64,000 nucleotides of DNA from an archaeon. GTDB lineage: Archaea; Thermoproteota; Nitrososphaeria; Nitrososphaerales; Gagatemarchaeaceae. This document shows, one piece after another, positions 1-9,135 of this stretch (within the stretch, counting starts at the first letter, position 1; every line of letters starts with the position of its first letter). The DNA is taken from NCBI GenBank assembly GCA_021819035.1, contig JAKASL010000001.1, positions 806,001 through 870,000 on the forward strand. Direction: 5' to 3'. The notes beneath the pieces were generated by a model. That model searched no databases and was not told where the DNA came from. It saw only the letters and a list, made by a program, of their open reading frames with translations. The position numbers and the translations under genes were made by a program.

Positions 1-874
1 CGGCCTCCTGCTTGAGGATCACCCTGTGGGCGAGGGTGTGGGTGGAGACCCTCTTGACGTCGTCGGGGATGACGTAGTCTCTCTTTTCGATGAGCGCTAC
101 TGCGGACGAGGCCGACTGCAGGGCGAGGACCGCCCTGGGGGAGCAGCCGAGCCTGACCGACTGGTGCTGTCTGGTGGCCTCGACGAGGTCGGCGATGTAC
201 TGCTGGACCGGGTCAGATACGTTCACCTGCGAGACAGCCTTCATCATCGCCTTCAGCCCCTTCTCGTCGACCACCCTCTGGACCTGAGGAGGGGTGTCGG
301 AGTGCATCCTCCTCAGCATCTCCAGCGACTCGGCCCTCGTGGGGTACCCGATCTCGAGGCGCATCAGGAACCTGTCCACCTGGGCCTCCGGGAGGGGGTA
401 TGTCCCCTCGAACTCGATTGGGTTCTGGGTGGCAAGTACCATGAACGGGAGAGGGAGCTTCATCGTGGACCCCTCGATCGTGACCTGCCTTTCCTGCATC
501 GCCTCGAGGAGGGCGGATTGGGTCTTGGGGGAGGCCCTGTTGATCTCATCGGCCAGTATGACGTTGCCGAAGATGGGTCCCTGTTTCAGGTCGAAGTCGG
601 CGGACTTCTGGTTGTAGATGTAGGTGCCGACGATGTCGGACGGGAGTAGGTCCGGCGTGAACTGAATCCTCTGGAAGCTTAGATCGAGGGAGTCGGCGAG
701 TGCCTTGGCCATGGTGGTCTTGGCGACCCCAGGCACCCCCTCCAGGAGGACGTGGCCGCCTGCGAGCAGGGAGGCGAGTATCATCTTGACCTCCTCCTGC
801 TTCCCCACGATGACCTTTCCGACCTCTGCGAGCGCCCGTCTGGACATCTCCTCGACGCTCTGGTCCAACGTCAC
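1..874 (-). CDS. MoxR-family AAA+ ATPase (partial, C-terminus outside window)
   Basis: The reverse strand encodes a MoxR-type AAA+ ATPase. Visible are the Walker [15 protein letters not shown] near residue 48, the Walker [22 protein letters not shown], sensor [21 protein letters not shown] and the C-terminal lid ([18 protein letters not shown]). MoxR proteins act as chaperone-like ATPases that usually work with DUF58 and VWA partners. The start is taken as GTG at 874, which gives the usual short helix before [12 protein letters not shown]. About 291 codons are in the window, so little of the family's usual 310-330 residues is missing. A SpoIIM-like membrane protein, a common MoxR neighbour, lies 1 kb away on the other strand. 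Family is certain; the client is unknown. Confidence 0.93.
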   Translation of the reverse strand, partial: MTLDQSVEEMSRRALAEVGKVIVGKQEEVKMILASLLAGGHVLLEGVPGVAKTTMAKALADSLDLSFQRIQFTPDLLPSDIVGTYIYNQKSADFDLKQGPIFGNVILADEINRASPKTQSALLEAMQERQVTIEGSTMKLPLPFMVLATQNPIEFEGTYPLPEAQVDRFLMRLEIGYPTRAESLEMLRRMHSDTPPQVQRVVDEKGLKAMMKAVSQVNVSDPVQQYIADLVEATRQHQSVRLGCSPRAVLALQSASSAVALIEKRDYVIPDDVKRVSTHTLAHRVILKQEA

Positions 875-983
875 TTGTCTATCGGAGGCGTTATTTCTGT
901 GTTCTCCAGCCTGGCGCCTCCGGCCCTCGAATCCCCTCCCCTCCAGGGGGCTCCCTTCAGCGAGCGCTTCCTGGAGGCATGAT

Positions 984-1157
984 ATGCCCCCTCAGTTCAG
1001 ATGCGCCGACTGCGCCTACGCGACCGACTTCGAGGCCGGGGCCTCGGCCCACAGCAGGGGGACCGGGCACCTCGTGGTCGGGGAGCGATGGCGCGACGGC
1101 CAGGCCCGCCGGGGCGCGCTCAGCTTAAATCGGCCGCGGGGGCGGTCCGGGGCATGA
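984..1157 (+). CDS. Small C2H2 zinc-finger-like protein
   Basis: A 57-residue reading frame begins at ATG 984, seven bases after a GGAGG-like ribosome site. Its N-terminus, [20 protein letters not shown], reads as C-x2-C-x12-H-x5-H, the spacing of a classical C2H2 zinc finger seen in small archaeal proteins. The last two thirds are low-complexity and arginine-rich. The stop overlaps the next start as ATGA at 1154-1157. The promoter of the next gene lies inside this frame, so translation is plausible but not proven. No function can be assigned. Confidence 0.45.
   Translation: MPPQFRCADCAYATDFEAGASAHSRGTGHLVVGERWRDGQARRGALSLNRPRGRSGA
1124..1130 (+). promoter_or_regulatory. TATA box for the gene at 1154
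   Basis: CTTAAAT lies 24-30 bases before ATG 1154. This is the archaeal TATA position for a leaderless transcript and fixes that start. Confidence 0.7.
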
Positions 1158-1498
1158 CGACCGCCTACAAGGCCCCCGAGGTCCCGGCGGGGTCGGTGAC
1201 CCCGGAGCTGGTGAGGGACGAGCTTCTCGCCTGCTTCGGGAGCGCCAACAGGGAGTTCGCAAGGATCCTGGACCAGCCGGTGGGGGACGAGGAACTGAAG
1301 CGGCAGGTCAGGGAGTTCGTCGCATCCGCCTTCGGCAGGTGCGGGGTGAGCTTCGAGAACCCGACCAAGGCAGGCATCGTGGCCGCCGTGGAGGAGTGCA
1401 AGAGGAACGCCGAGGCTATGATGGGCCCCAGGGGGGCCGAAGTGATCAGGGAGCACTATGCGGAGATGGCGAAGCCCCTCGAGAAGCTCCCCGGCTAG
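1154..1498 (+). CDS. Conserved-looking small helical protein, unknown function
   Basis: This 114-residue protein starts at ATG 1154, chosen because a CTTAAAT box sits at the leaderless distance. It is soluble and mainly helical by composition. It has an acidic amphipathic middle (ELLACFGSANREFARILDQP) and a C-terminal segment with a single ECKRNAEAMM motif. There is no signal peptide, membrane segment or recognised domain. It stands in a run of short single-promoter genes and shares no evident function with its neighbours. Confidence 0.75.
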   Translation: MTTAYKAPEVPAGSVTPELVRDELLACFGSANREFARILDQPVGDEELKRQVREFVASAFGRCGVSFENPTKAGIVAAVEECKRNAEAMMGPRGAEVIREHYAEMAKPLEKLPG

Positions 1499-1527
1499 GT
1501 CAAGGCGCCGAGGGCCGGCTGCCTCGG

Positions 1528-1534
1528 CTTAAAT
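1528..1534 (+). promoter_or_regulatory. TATA box for the gene at 1559
   Basis: CTTAAAT lies 25-31 bases before ATG 1559, the same arrangement as the preceding gene. Confidence 0.7.
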
Positions 1535-1558
1535 CCAGGGGGCGGCCCAGGCGGCCCG

Positions 1559-1849
1559 ATGATAGTCTGCGAGCTGACAAGCTACAAGTTCACACCGCCC
1601 CCAGAGCTCCGCGCCGAGCACCTGAGGTTCTTGCGGGGGTGCGGGGACAGGGGGGCGCTGCTGATGGCCGGCAGGTTCGCGGACGGGAGGGGAGCGCTGA
1701 TACTCTGGGACGTGGCCTCCATGGAGGAGGCGGAGAGGGCCGCGGAGGAAGACCCCTACGTCCGCGGCGGCGCCGTCGACTACGAGCTCAGGGAGTGGCC
1801 CAGGGCGTTCGACTACACAAAAGACCCCCCTGCCGTCCCCAGCATCTGA
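1559..1849 (+). CDS. YciI-like (YCII domain) protein
   Basis: A 96-residue protein with the compact ferredoxin-like layout of the YCII family. It has an N-terminal strand (MIVCELTSYKFTPP), a helix (EHLRFLRGCGDRGALLMAG), the strand GALILWDVASMEEAERAAEEDPYVRGG typical of YciI/DGPF proteins, and a final strand with the arginine/tryptophan patch YELREWPRAF. YCII proteins are thought to be small enzymes or ligand-binding domains, and no substrate can be given here. The start follows a TATA box at leaderless spacing. It appears to be monocistronic. Confidence 0.8.
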   Translation: MIVCELTSYKFTPPPELRAEHLRFLRGCGDRGALLMAGRFADGRGALILWDVASMEEAERAAEEDPYVRGGAVDYELREWPRAFDYTKDPPAVPSI

Positions 1850-1906
1850 CGGCGGGCCCCGCTCGAGCCGGTCAGGTTCATTAACCGGCCCGGTGCCCTC
1901 CAGCCC

Positions 1907-2737
1907 ATGTCAGACCAGGAGCGCCCCCCCGTGCCGCGCAGGGGGTTGCTGGAGGAGCTCTTCGACCGGAGGCGGGTCGGCGTGGTCCTAGGCTTCTTCC
2001 TGGTGGAGTTAGGCCTCTTCGCGGCCGGGCTCCTGACCCCGGTCTCCGCCTCGACCCGGCAGAGCCTGACCCAGCAGGCGGGGGCGCAGTTCGCCCCCCT
2101 GCGGTCCGCTGGCTTCCTCCCCGAGGTCCTCCTGATATTCACCCACAACCTGACCCTGGCGATAGGGGAGATGGTCCCGCTCCTCGGCGCCCTCCTCCTG
2201 GTCTTCTCCATCTACACCACCGGGCTGGTCGCCCAGGCGCTGGTCGCCGCCCAGGGGCTCCCCGGCACCACGGCCATCTTCCTCTTCGCCTTCCCCTACT
2301 CCTTCATCGAGCTCTCCGCCTACGCCATAGCTGCCGGGGCGGGGCTGATGGTGATAGTGGCCTGGCGGGGGAAGAGGCTCCGCCGCGAGATGACCGTCCT
2401 CGCCGTCGAGGGGGCCGAGGTGGTCGGCGTCCTCCTGCTCGCCGCGGCCATGGAGACCACCACGACCTACTCCCCGCTCCTCGGGCTCGCCCTCTGGGTC
2501 CCCACCGCCCCGGCCCTGGCCGGGCTCTGGGTCGTCGCCAGGAGGCGGGGGAGGAGGGGGGCGGCCACCGGCTGGCCGGCGCACCCAGGCCAGGGCCCCA
2601 CCGGCGTCCCCGCGGGGTGGGCCGGCGCGGCGGGCCGGCCCGAGGACCCCAGGGCGAAGGCATTCGAGGACGCCTACAGAGAGTCGCACCCAGGCGCCCC
2701 GCCCCCGGCCGAAGGGGAGAAGGAGCAGGACCCGTAG
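1907..2737 (+). CDS. SpoIIM/DUF95-family integral membrane protein
   Basis: A 276-residue polytopic protein with about five membrane segments between residues 25 and 210. The central block FTHNLTLAIGEMVPLLGALL followed by FPYSFIELSAYAIAAGAGL is the SpoIIM (PF01944) signature. The C-terminal 60 residues are a hydrophilic, proline- and glycine-rich cytoplasmic tail. In archaea this family often lies near MoxR, as here (MoxR at 1-874, opposite strand), which suggests a shared membrane or envelope complex. A weak TATA (TTCATTAA, about 1877) precedes ATG 1907. It ends 17 bases before the phosphoesterase start, so cotranscription is possible. Confidence 0.85.
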   Translation: MSDQERPPVPRRGLLEELFDRRRVGVVLGFFLVELGLFAAGLLTPVSASTRQSLTQQAGAQFAPLRSAGFLPEVLLIFTHNLTLAIGEMVPLLGALLLVFSIYTTGLVAQALVAAQGLPGTTAIFLFAFPYSFIELSAYAIAAGAGLMVIVAWRGKRLRREMTVLAVEGAEVVGVLLLAAAMETTTTYSPLLGLALWVPTAPALAGLWVVARRRGRRGAATGWPAHPGQGPTGVPAGWAGAAGRPEDPRAKAFEDAYRESHPGAPPPAEGEKEQDP

Positions 2738-2754
2738 CAGGCGGCTCTGCTGCC

Positions 2755-4356
2755 ATGAACCGACGCACCCAGCCACGCCCGGGAGCCGCCGGACCCCGCG
2801 CCGTCCTCTCCTCCTCCCTGGTCCTGTCGCTGCTCGCCCTCCAGGCGCTCGCCGGGGCGTTCCCTGCCGGCGCGTCCGCGGGGGGGACCGCCACCCCGAT
2901 CAAGCACGTCGTGATAGTGATGATGGAGAACCACAGCTTCGACAACATACTCGGGCTCTACCCCACGATGAACAGCACCCGCCCGGGCCCCCTCGAGTCG
3001 TCCCTGCAGGTCCCCGACGACGTCCTGGGGGCCCCGGCGTCCGCGGCCAGGGCCCTGTCGCAGGTCCCCAACGGGACCTACTCCACGACGGACCCCAACG
3101 AGGGGGTCTACCTGCAGGACTTCGCCGGGGGGAAGATGGACGGGTTCGCCGCCTACGGGAGCCAGTCGATGACCTACTTCGGCCCGGCCCAGCTGGCGGC
3201 CGAGTGGGACTGGGCGGAGGAGTACGCCGTGGCCGACAGGTACTTCTCGAGCTGCCTCTGCAAGACAGACCCCAACAGGCTCTTCTCCCTGGCGGGGTAC
3301 GCCGCCGGGCTGACCGGGGACGGCGGCCCTCCGCCGTACATACCTGCGGGGGAGTCCATCTTCGCCGAGCTGTCCGGGGCAGGCGTGAGCTGGGGGTACT
3401 ACGTCCTCGACCAGGCGGCCGGTGACTTCCCCCTGGACTACTTCAGCGGGTTCGGGCCCTACTCCTCGCATGTCCGCTCCTGGCCTTCCTTCTACGGGGC
3501 CCTGGCCGGGGGGACCCTCCCCTCGGTGTCCTGGGTGATGCCTGTGGGCGGGGGGGCGGGGTCGGGGGTCTACGACCAGCACCCTCCGGGGAACGTCACG
3601 GCCGGGGAGGGGTGGCTCCTGGGGGTGGTCGACCGCGTGATGAGGAGCCCCTATTGGAACTCCACCGCCATCTTCGTCACCTACGACGAGGGGGGCGGGT
3701 ACTACGACCAGGTCCCCCCGCCAGTGGTCGACGGGGTCCAGCTCGGGTTCAGGGTCCCGCTCTTCGTCATCTCCCCCTACGCCAAGGAGAATTATGTCTC
3801 CCACACCGTGATGAACCACGCGTCCCTCCTGGCGTTCGTGGACTACAACTGGCGCCTCCCTGCCCTGAACCCGTTCGTGGCTGCCTCCGGGCTCCCGCTC
3901 GACATGTTCGACTTCAGCCAGGCCTACCCGGGGGGCGGCGTCCGGAGGGCCCCTGTGGTACTCCAGAACGGGAGCTCCTACCCTGCCCCCCTCCAGGTCC
4001 CCCTGGCCGCCCTCCCCTACCAGCGGGAGGGGTCCTACGGCGCCACCCTCTCCTCGCTCGGGGCCTCCGTCTACGTCAGCTCCGACTCTGCCGTCACCCT
4101 CCCCTATCGGCCCCTCCTCTTCGCGGGGGCGGCCCTGGCGGCCGTCGCGCTCGTCCTAGCCTTGGGGTATGCGCGCTTCAGGAGGCGGCGGGGGGCGGGG
4201 GGCCGGTCACCTTCGGGGACCTCTCCTCCCCTGGGGGCCCGCGGGCGGGGGGCCGGTCTTATCCCCGCGGCCCATGGGCGCGCCCATGGTCAGACTATGC
4301 AACAAGTGCCACTTCGACGGGGAGGGGGTGTGGCACAAGTGCGGCCTCCCGGTTGA
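2755..4356 (+). CDS. Secreted membrane-anchored phosphoesterase (phospholipase C/acid phosphatase family)
   Basis: A PF04185-type phosphoesterase. After a signal peptide (about residues 20-45) comes the metal-site motif IKHVVIVMMENHSFDNILGLY, where ENHSFDN is diagnostic. Later come TYDEGGGYYDQVPPPVVDG and the conserved HASLLAFVDYNW. A C-terminal membrane helix with an RFRRRR stop-transfer (about residues 455-480) would anchor the catalytic domain outside the cell. The family hydrolyses phosphate mono- or diesters. ATG 2755 is chosen because the upstream part of the frame overlaps the previous gene. The tail after the anchor is low-complexity and overlaps the next gene by about 70 bases. A paralogue lies at 36943-38409. 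Confidence 0.9.
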   Translation: MNRRTQPRPGAAGPRAVLSSSLVLSLLALQALAGAFPAGASAGGTATPIKHVVIVMMENHSFDNILGLYPTMNSTRPGPLESSLQVPDDVLGAPASAARALSQVPNGTYSTTDPNEGVYLQDFAGGKMDGFAAYGSQSMTYFGPAQLAAEWDWAEEYAVADRYFSSCLCKTDPNRLFSLAGYAAGLTGDGGPPPYIPAGESIFAELSGAGVSWGYYVLDQAAGDFPLDYFSGFGPYSSHVRSWPSFYGALAGGTLPSVSWVMPVGGGAGSGVYDQHPPGNVTAGEGWLLGVVDRVMRSPYWNSTAIFVTYDEGGGYYDQVPPPVVDGVQLGFRVPLFVISPYAKENYVSHTVMNHASLLAFVDYNWRLPALNPFVAASGLPLDMFDFSQAYPGGGVRRAPVVLQNGSSYPAPLQVPLAALPYQREGSYGATLSSLGASVYVSSDSAVTLPYRPLLFAGAALAAVALVLALGYARFRRRRGAGGRSPSGTSPPLGARGRGAGLIPAAHGRAHGQTMQQVPLRRGGGVAQVRPPG

Positions 4357-4603
4357 GCACATCGACGCGACCATGGTCCACGTCCACGCCTGCGGCCTCC
4401 CTTCCATGACCCTCCCGCTCGACGCCAGCGGGGCCTGCAGGTACAGGTGGATGGACCCGGAGGAGCTAGCCAAGGTGGCCCGAGCCCCCGCGGCGAAGGG
4501 GGGAGAGGGGCCCACGGCAGCCGGCGGCAGTCCACAGGGGGACGGAGGCCCCGGAGACGCTACTGCTCCCCCGCAGGCGCGTCCGACCGGGGGACGAGGT
4601 TGA
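4286..4603 (+). CDS. Small cysteine/histidine-rich (putative zinc-binding) protein
   Basis: A protein of about 105 residues starting MVRLCNKCHFDGEGVWHKCG. The CNKC, WHKC and later H-x-H/C residues suggest a zinc-ribbon-like fold of about 60 residues, followed by an alanine/glycine-rich tail. The start is ATG 4286; ATG 4274 adds MGAP. A weak TATA (TCTTATC) near 4257 fits the later one. The first 70 bases overlap the phosphoesterase tail in another frame, and the last 44 bases overlap the 3' end of the gene on the opposite strand. Unknown function. Confidence 0.6.
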   Translation: MVRLCNKCHFDGEGVWHKCGLPVEHIDATMVHVHACGLPSMTLPLDASGACRYRWMDPEELAKVARAPAAKGGEGPTAAGGSPQGDGGPGDATAPPQARPTGGRG

Positions 4604-4889
4604 GCATGTACCTGTCGATGCAGTCGACGTCGTTGTCTATCCGTTCCAGGGTCATCATCCTGAACCGCGCGAATATGTCCTTCAGCGACTCCTCGTCGAG
4701 GCCGTTCACCAGGGTCGCGTTACCCAGGAAGGAGAGCCAGCCGGCGTTCGTCTGCCTCATGAAGTTGAGGCACTCGGCCACCTTGCTGACCGCGTCCAGC
4801 CGGTCCCTGGGCTCGTAGGACTCTATCTGCGCGCGGAGCTGCTTGATGGAGTCGCGTATCTGGACGATGTTCTTGTTCCACTCGCTCAC
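4560..4889 (-). CDS. Small helical protein of unknown function
   Basis: A 109-residue, highly charged, helix-rich protein (SEWNKNIVQIRDSIKQLRAQ followed by VSKVAECLNFMRQTNAGWLS) resembling a coiled-coil adaptor. There is no signal or membrane segment. GTG 4889 is preferred over the longer frame because a TATA-like CTTTAGTAC sits about 26 bases upstream, near 4910-4918. It has no recognised domain. It sits 3' to the exporter gene on the same strand and converges on the small zinc-binding gene. Confidence 0.75.
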   Translation of the reverse strand: MSEWNKNIVQIRDSIKQLRAQIESYEPRDRLDAVSKVAECLNFMRQTNAGWLSFLGNATLVNGLDEESLKDIFARFRMMTLERIDNDVDCIDRYMLNLVPRSDAPAGEQ

Positions 4890-4981
4890 ACCCCGCTTCG
4901 AGAGGGATTTCGTACTAAAGGGTTGCTGAGCGGGGCCCCGGCGGGGCGAAGGCGCCTGTGGGGGGCCCAGCCTCGCGGCCC

Positions 4982-7900
4982 TTAGGCCCGAGCCCCCTCC
5001 TCCCTCCTCCTCCTCATCTTCGAGGGCCACCAGTTGAACCTCTCTGCGATGGCCATCAGGGCGGGGACGAAGAAGAGGATCACGACCGTCACGTCGATGA
5101 CGACGGCCGCGGAGACTGCCAGGCTTATCTCCTGGAGCATCCCTATCCCGGTCAGGAGCAGCGAGCCGAACACGCTGGAGAGGACCAGCCCCAGCCCGAC
5201 TATGGTCACCCACACCTTGGTGGTGGCCGTCTTGATGGCCTCGGCGTCAGACTTGCCGCTGGACGCCTCCTCCCTGATCCTGGTGACGTAGAATATGTCG
5301 TAGTCTATCCCGACCCCGAGCATCGTCACCACCACGAACAGGGGGGCGAAGTTGAAGATAGGCATCGCCAGCAGGTGATAGAAGGTCACCGAAAGGAGGG
5401 CGAGGGCGAAGGCGACGCTGCAGAGGATAGTGAACACCAGCCTGAGGGGGGTGAAGAGGGACCGGAGCTGCAGGAAGAGTATCACGTACACCGCGGCGGC
5501 GAGTATGACCAGGACCTGGGGGAGGAGGGCGCTCATGAACTGCTCGCTGTCGTAGGTCCCCTCGGTCTCCCCGCCGTAGTAGACCCTGGTCCCGGGGGCG
5601 AGGGGGAGGGCGTTCACGCTCGCCTCGACCCCCCTGAGGTCGCTGACCGCCTGGGCGCTCTCGGAGGAGCTCGAGAAGCCCACAAGGACAAGGGCTGTGC
5701 TGTTGTCCTTCCCGATCTGGGCCATCATCCCTGCAAGGTACTGGGCTTTCAGGGGGGCGGCCATGGTCTGGACCGACGAGTAGTCGAACGCGGACCCGTA
5801 GGGCATCGTGGCGCTGGTGACGCTCTCCACCCCTGGCGACCCCGCGGCCGTCGAGGAGACCAGCTCGATCTGGTCGAGCAGGGTCTGGTTGAACTGGCCC
5901 CGGCCGTCGACTATGGGGGTGGGCGTCTGGACGATTATCGCCGAGGGGGAGATGGTCCCGCTCCCGAAGCTGTCGGTGATCACCGTCAGCCCCTGGTTGC
6001 TGGGGAAGTTGGGGACCAGCCTGAGGAAGTCCAGGCTGGTGGGGGTGTTGGTCGTGGCGTAGACCGCCCCCAGCGCGACAAGGGAGATCAGGCCTGCGAC
6101 CGCGAACTTGTGGCGCATCGTCTTCTCAGAGACCCTCTCGAGGCGGCTCGGCCCGCGGGGGCGGCCGGCCCGCAGCCCAGGCCAGAACAGCCTGTCCCCG
6201 ATCGTCAGCTCCAGGGAGGGGAGGAGGGTGAGGGAAGCTAGGAGGAGGATGGAGACCCCGATGGCGATGGCCACCCCTACGTCGCTGAATATGGGGACGT
6301 TGGCCGCCGCCATCACCACGTAGGCGACGATCACCGTGACCCCTGCCGTCAGGACCCCCTCCCCGGCCCACCTGACCGAGGTGGCGACGCTCTCCTCCTT
6401 GGTCCTGCCGTTGGTCCTCTCCTCCTTCGTCCTCCTCAGCTGGAGGACGGAGTAGTCCACCGCCAGGCCGAGCATCAACAGGGTGGTCAGGGTGGGGGTG
6501 AGGAAGCTGATCTGGCCGTGCCCTATCTTGACTATCCCCAGATATATCGCCGCGTAGGCTATGGAGATGGACAGCCCGCCTATCAGGAGTGGGACCAGGG
6601 CAGCCAGGGGAGACATGAAGAGCAGCCCCACTATGACGACGGAGACTATCACCCCTGCGACCACGGTCACCCCCAGGGACGGAGAGAAGACGCCCTGGAC
6701 GTCGTGGGTCAGGACCGAGCCTCCTGTGACGTAGACTGCAGCCAGGGACGAAACGTTGGAGCTCCCGACAAGGTGCTGGAACCCGGCGATGGCCTTGGCC
6801 CCCGGCTGCGAAGAGAAGTTGAACACGGCTATCATCGTCTGGTTGTCCTGGCTGACGAAGCTCTTGGTGAGCGACCTGGAGAGGGCCAGGGGAAAGCTGG
6901 CGTAGCTCTGGCCATAGACCAGGGAGGCTGCAGCCGACCTGACCTGGGCCGCGGTGGTCTGGTTGTCGAACCCCGCCAGGAAGGACGAGAGGGAGCCGGG
7001 GTCGACGGTGAACAGCGGGGAGCCAGCGAAGGACGACGCCGTGGCGTTGGCCACGAACCCGCTGGCCAGCTTCCACGCCGCCTCCGGGGCAGGCGCCGGA
7101 CCGAGGGCGTAGGCCGACCTGACCACCTGCGCGAAGGGGATCCCCGAGGCCCCCCCTGCCGAAGATGCGTTCACCACCAGGCCGATGGCCAGCCCCGCCA
7201 GGGACGAGTTGTCAGGGGCCTGGCCCAGGGCGTAGGCGCTCTTTGCGAGGTAGAGGGGGGTGACCTTCAGCGGGGCGGTGAGGCTTGCAGGTATCTGGGC
7301 CGCGACCGTGCCGATCGCCAGCCCGGAGACAGCGCTCTCCTGGTACCAGTCGGTCACGTTCAGTCCCGTCGCCACGCTGAGTATCAGCCCGCGGGCGGCG
7401 CTGCTCAGCGTCGGGGACTGGGCGAACTGCGCGGCCGTCCCGTTGACCGCCAGGGCCTCCCGCTGCACCGGCGCCAGCCCGGGCTGAGACGCGAAGCTGG
7501 AGTTCCAGGCCGCGTAGAAGGCCTCGTAGTACCCCAGCCCCTCCGCGCCCTGGGCCCCCTCCGACGCCAGCCTGGTGTAGACCGTCTGGTTCGCGGCCGC
7601 GTCGGCCTGCGCGGGGGAGTCCCCGCCCTGGACCAGCGACCCCCAGAGCTGGACGAACCCGGCCGGGACCCCGTAGACCAGCTGCGACGTCTGGTTCAGC
7701 CCCTGGCTGAGCCGGTACAGGTTCGTGTTCAGCCCGGAGACGCTCTGCTGCAGGGAGTAGAGGGACGCGCTGAGGGCCGTCACGTTGGTGGCCAGGGCCG
7801 CGACCCCCGGGAGGAGCGCGGGGACCGTCGAGTTGAGCAGGTCGTACTCCGCCGAGTAGACGCTGGACACGCCGGTGTAGTTCGCCTCGGCGGGGTCGGC

Positions 7901-8236
7901 TGCCACGCTCCTGTTCAGCGCCTGGAGGGCTGACCTGATCTGGTCCGAGTAGACCGTCCCCCCGGACGGCTGTATCACCAGGACGATGCTGTCCTGGCCT
8001 GTGCTGTTGGCCGACGGGAACTGGGCGCTGAGTATGCTCTGGGCGACCTGGTCCTGCGAGCTCTTCTGCCCCAGGCTGACGTCCGTGATGTTGTAGGAGA
8101 CGGACGAGAAGAACGACGGGACGACGGCGACGGAGAGCAGGACGGCGACCACCCAGGCGGCTATTATCCAGCGGCGCCGCTTCCCGATGAACGAGTTGAA
8201 CGCGTTGAAGCGCGAGCCTGACAACCTCGCCTTCAC
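4982..8236 (-). CDS. MMPL/RND-superfamily membrane transporter
   Basis: A 1,084-residue exporter of the MMPL type (PF03176). TM1 lies at about residues 22-42 (RRWIIAAWVVAVLLSVAVV). A very large external domain with many N-x-S/T sequons follows, then a membrane block at about 510-670, a second external domain and a C-terminal membrane block at about 900-1065. The motif LGLAVDYSVLQLRRTKEE and its repeat LGVGIDYDIFYVTRIREEAS carry the GxxxDY signature of proton-coupled RND pumps. Substrates of the family are lipids or hydrophobic compounds. GTG 8236 is the start. The nearest TATA (8341-8352) is about 100 bases upstream, so this transcript probably has a leader. Confidence 0.93.
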   Translation of the reverse strand: MKARLSGSRFNAFNSFIGKRRRWIIAAWVVAVLLSVAVVPSFFSSVSYNITDVSLGQKSSQDQVAQSILSAQFPSANSTGQDSIVLVIQPSGGTVYSDQIRSALQALNRSVAADPAEANYTGVSSVYSAEYDLLNSTVPALLPGVAALATNVTALSASLYSLQQSVSGLNTNLYRLSQGLNQTSQLVYGVPAGFVQLWGSLVQGGDSPAQADAAANQTVYTRLASEGAQGAEGLGYYEAFYAAWNSSFASQPGLAPVQREALAVNGTAAQFAQSPTLSSAARGLILSVATGLNVTDWYQESAVSGLAIGTVAAQIPASLTAPLKVTPLYLAKSAYALGQAPDNSSLAGLAIGLVVNASSAGGASGIPFAQVVRSAYALGPAPAPEAAWKLASGFVANATASSFAGSPLFTVDPGSLSSFLAGFDNQTTAAQVRSAAASLVYGQSYASFPLALSRSLTKSFVSQDNQTMIAVFNFSSQPGAKAIAGFQHLVGSSNVSSLAAVYVTGGSVLTHDVQGVFSPSLGVTVVAGVIVSVVIVGLLFMSPLAALVPLLIGGLSISIAYAAIYLGIVKIGHGQISFLTPTLTTLLMLGLAVDYSVLQLRRTKEERTNGRTKEESVATSVRWAGEGVLTAGVTVIVAYVVMAAANVPIFSDVGVAIAIGVSILLLASLTLLPSLELTIGDRLFWPGLRAGRPRGPSRLERVSEKTMRHKFAVAGLISLVALGAVYATTNTPTSLDFLRLVPNFPSNQGLTVITDSFGSGTISPSAIIVQTPTPIVDGRGQFNQTLLDQIELVSSTAAGSPGVESVTSATMPYGSAFDYSSVQTMAAPLKAQYLAGMMAQIGKDNSTALVLVGFSSSSESAQAVSDLRGVEASVNALPLAPGTRVYYGGETEGTYDSEQFMSALLPQVLVILAAAVYVILFLQLRSLFTPLRLVFTILCSVAFALALLSVTFYHLLAMPIFNFAPLFVVVTMLGVGIDYDIFYVTRIREEASSGKSDAEAIKTATTKVWVTIVGLGLVLSSVFGSLLLTGIGMLQEISLAVSAAVVIDVTVVILFFVPALMAIAERFNWWPSKMRRRREEGARA

Positions 8237-8373
8237 CTGCTATGCCCGCGGGGCGCCTGCTCGGCCCCCGACAAGGCCGTCCCCTCGCGGCGGGGATGGA
8301 AGCTCGCCATGCTCGACTGGTGGCCGCCGACCGCGTCGGATTATTTACTTATCGCGCCGTGCCACCCCGGGCT

Positions 8374-9135
8374 TCAGCTGAACGAGACCCCGGAGCGCAT
8401 GTATGACCTCACCGCGAGTGTCAGGAGCACGAACATCACAGCCGTCACCCCCAGCAGCTGATACAGGTCCCCTACGGCCACCCTCCCCATGTACCCGTCC
8501 CTCACTATGTTGGCCAGGTAGGTGAGGGGGTTGACAAGGAAGAGGGCCCTGAGGGGGGCGGGGATGTCAGGGCTGACCGAGTAGAAGACGGTGGAGGCGA
8601 AGTTGACTACGAATATGATCAGCACCTGGATGCTGTTGTAGGCGTTGTTCGACTTCACCAGGGCGGAGATGAAGAGCATCAGCGACCCGAAGAGTATCGA
8701 CCCCACCAGGATGGCAGCGACTATCACCAGGCCGCCTGCGGCCGTCACCTCGAGGGTCCCGGTCAGCAGGTAGGCGACTACCATCATCACCCCCGCCCCG
8801 GCGAACCCGAAGATGACGGACGTCAGCATTATCCCGAGGAGGTACTGCAGCCTGGAGAACGGGCCTACCAGCAGCTGGGCCAGCATCCCCCACCGCCTGT
8901 CGGCCCAGAGCATGCTCCCCCCCACCACCCCGGCCATCACCGTCTGGAACGAGACTATCCCCGGGGCGAGGAAGTCTAGGTACGAGTGGGACGCCCCGGC
9001 CGCAAGCGACTGGAACCCGTACCCGAAGAAGACCAGGTAGAGCGCCGGGAGCCCGACGAGGATGATCAGGGTCCCGTAGTCCGTGTTGACGACGACGTTG
9101 CGATAGACGAGCCTGACGATGTCCGGTGCCCTCAC
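8374..9135 (-). CDS. ABC-2 type exporter permease
   Basis: A permease of about 253 residues with six membrane helices and the ABC-2 pattern. An N-terminal loop (PDIVRLVYRNVVVNTDYGTL) precedes helices in IILVGLPALYLVFFGYGF and LAPGIVSFQTVMAGVVGG, and the conserved LFLVNPLTYLANIVRDGYMG motif lies near the C-terminus. Residues upstream of GTG 9135 in the same frame are only a shadow of the ATPase gene. The GTG overlaps the ATPase stop as GTGA, which shows translational coupling of the pair. Likely exports a drug, lipid or similar compound; the substrate is unknown. Confidence 0.92.
   Translation of the reverse strand: MRAPDIVRLVYRNVVVNTDYGTLIILVGLPALYLVFFGYGFQSLAAGASHSYLDFLAPGIVSFQTVMAGVVGGSMLWADRRWGMLAQLLVGPFSRLQYLLGIMLTSVIFGFAGAGVMMVVAYLLTGTLEVTAAGGLVIVAAILVGSILFGSLMLFISALVKSNNAYNSIQVLIIFVVNFASTVFYSVSPDIPAPLRALFLVNPLTYLANIVRDGYMGRVAVGDLYQLLGVTAVMFVLLTLAVRSYMRSGVSFS

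Noticed and set aside
26-649. Plus-strand frame at the window start
   Set aside because: It is antisense to the MoxR ATPase, whose motifs are unambiguous.
8275-8305. Small GC hairpin (CCCC-N7-GGGG) upstream of the MMPL gene as another IS605 end
   Set aside because: The stem is only four pairs of C/G and lacks the AAGCCC and TTCAG context, so chance is likely in such GC-rich DNA.
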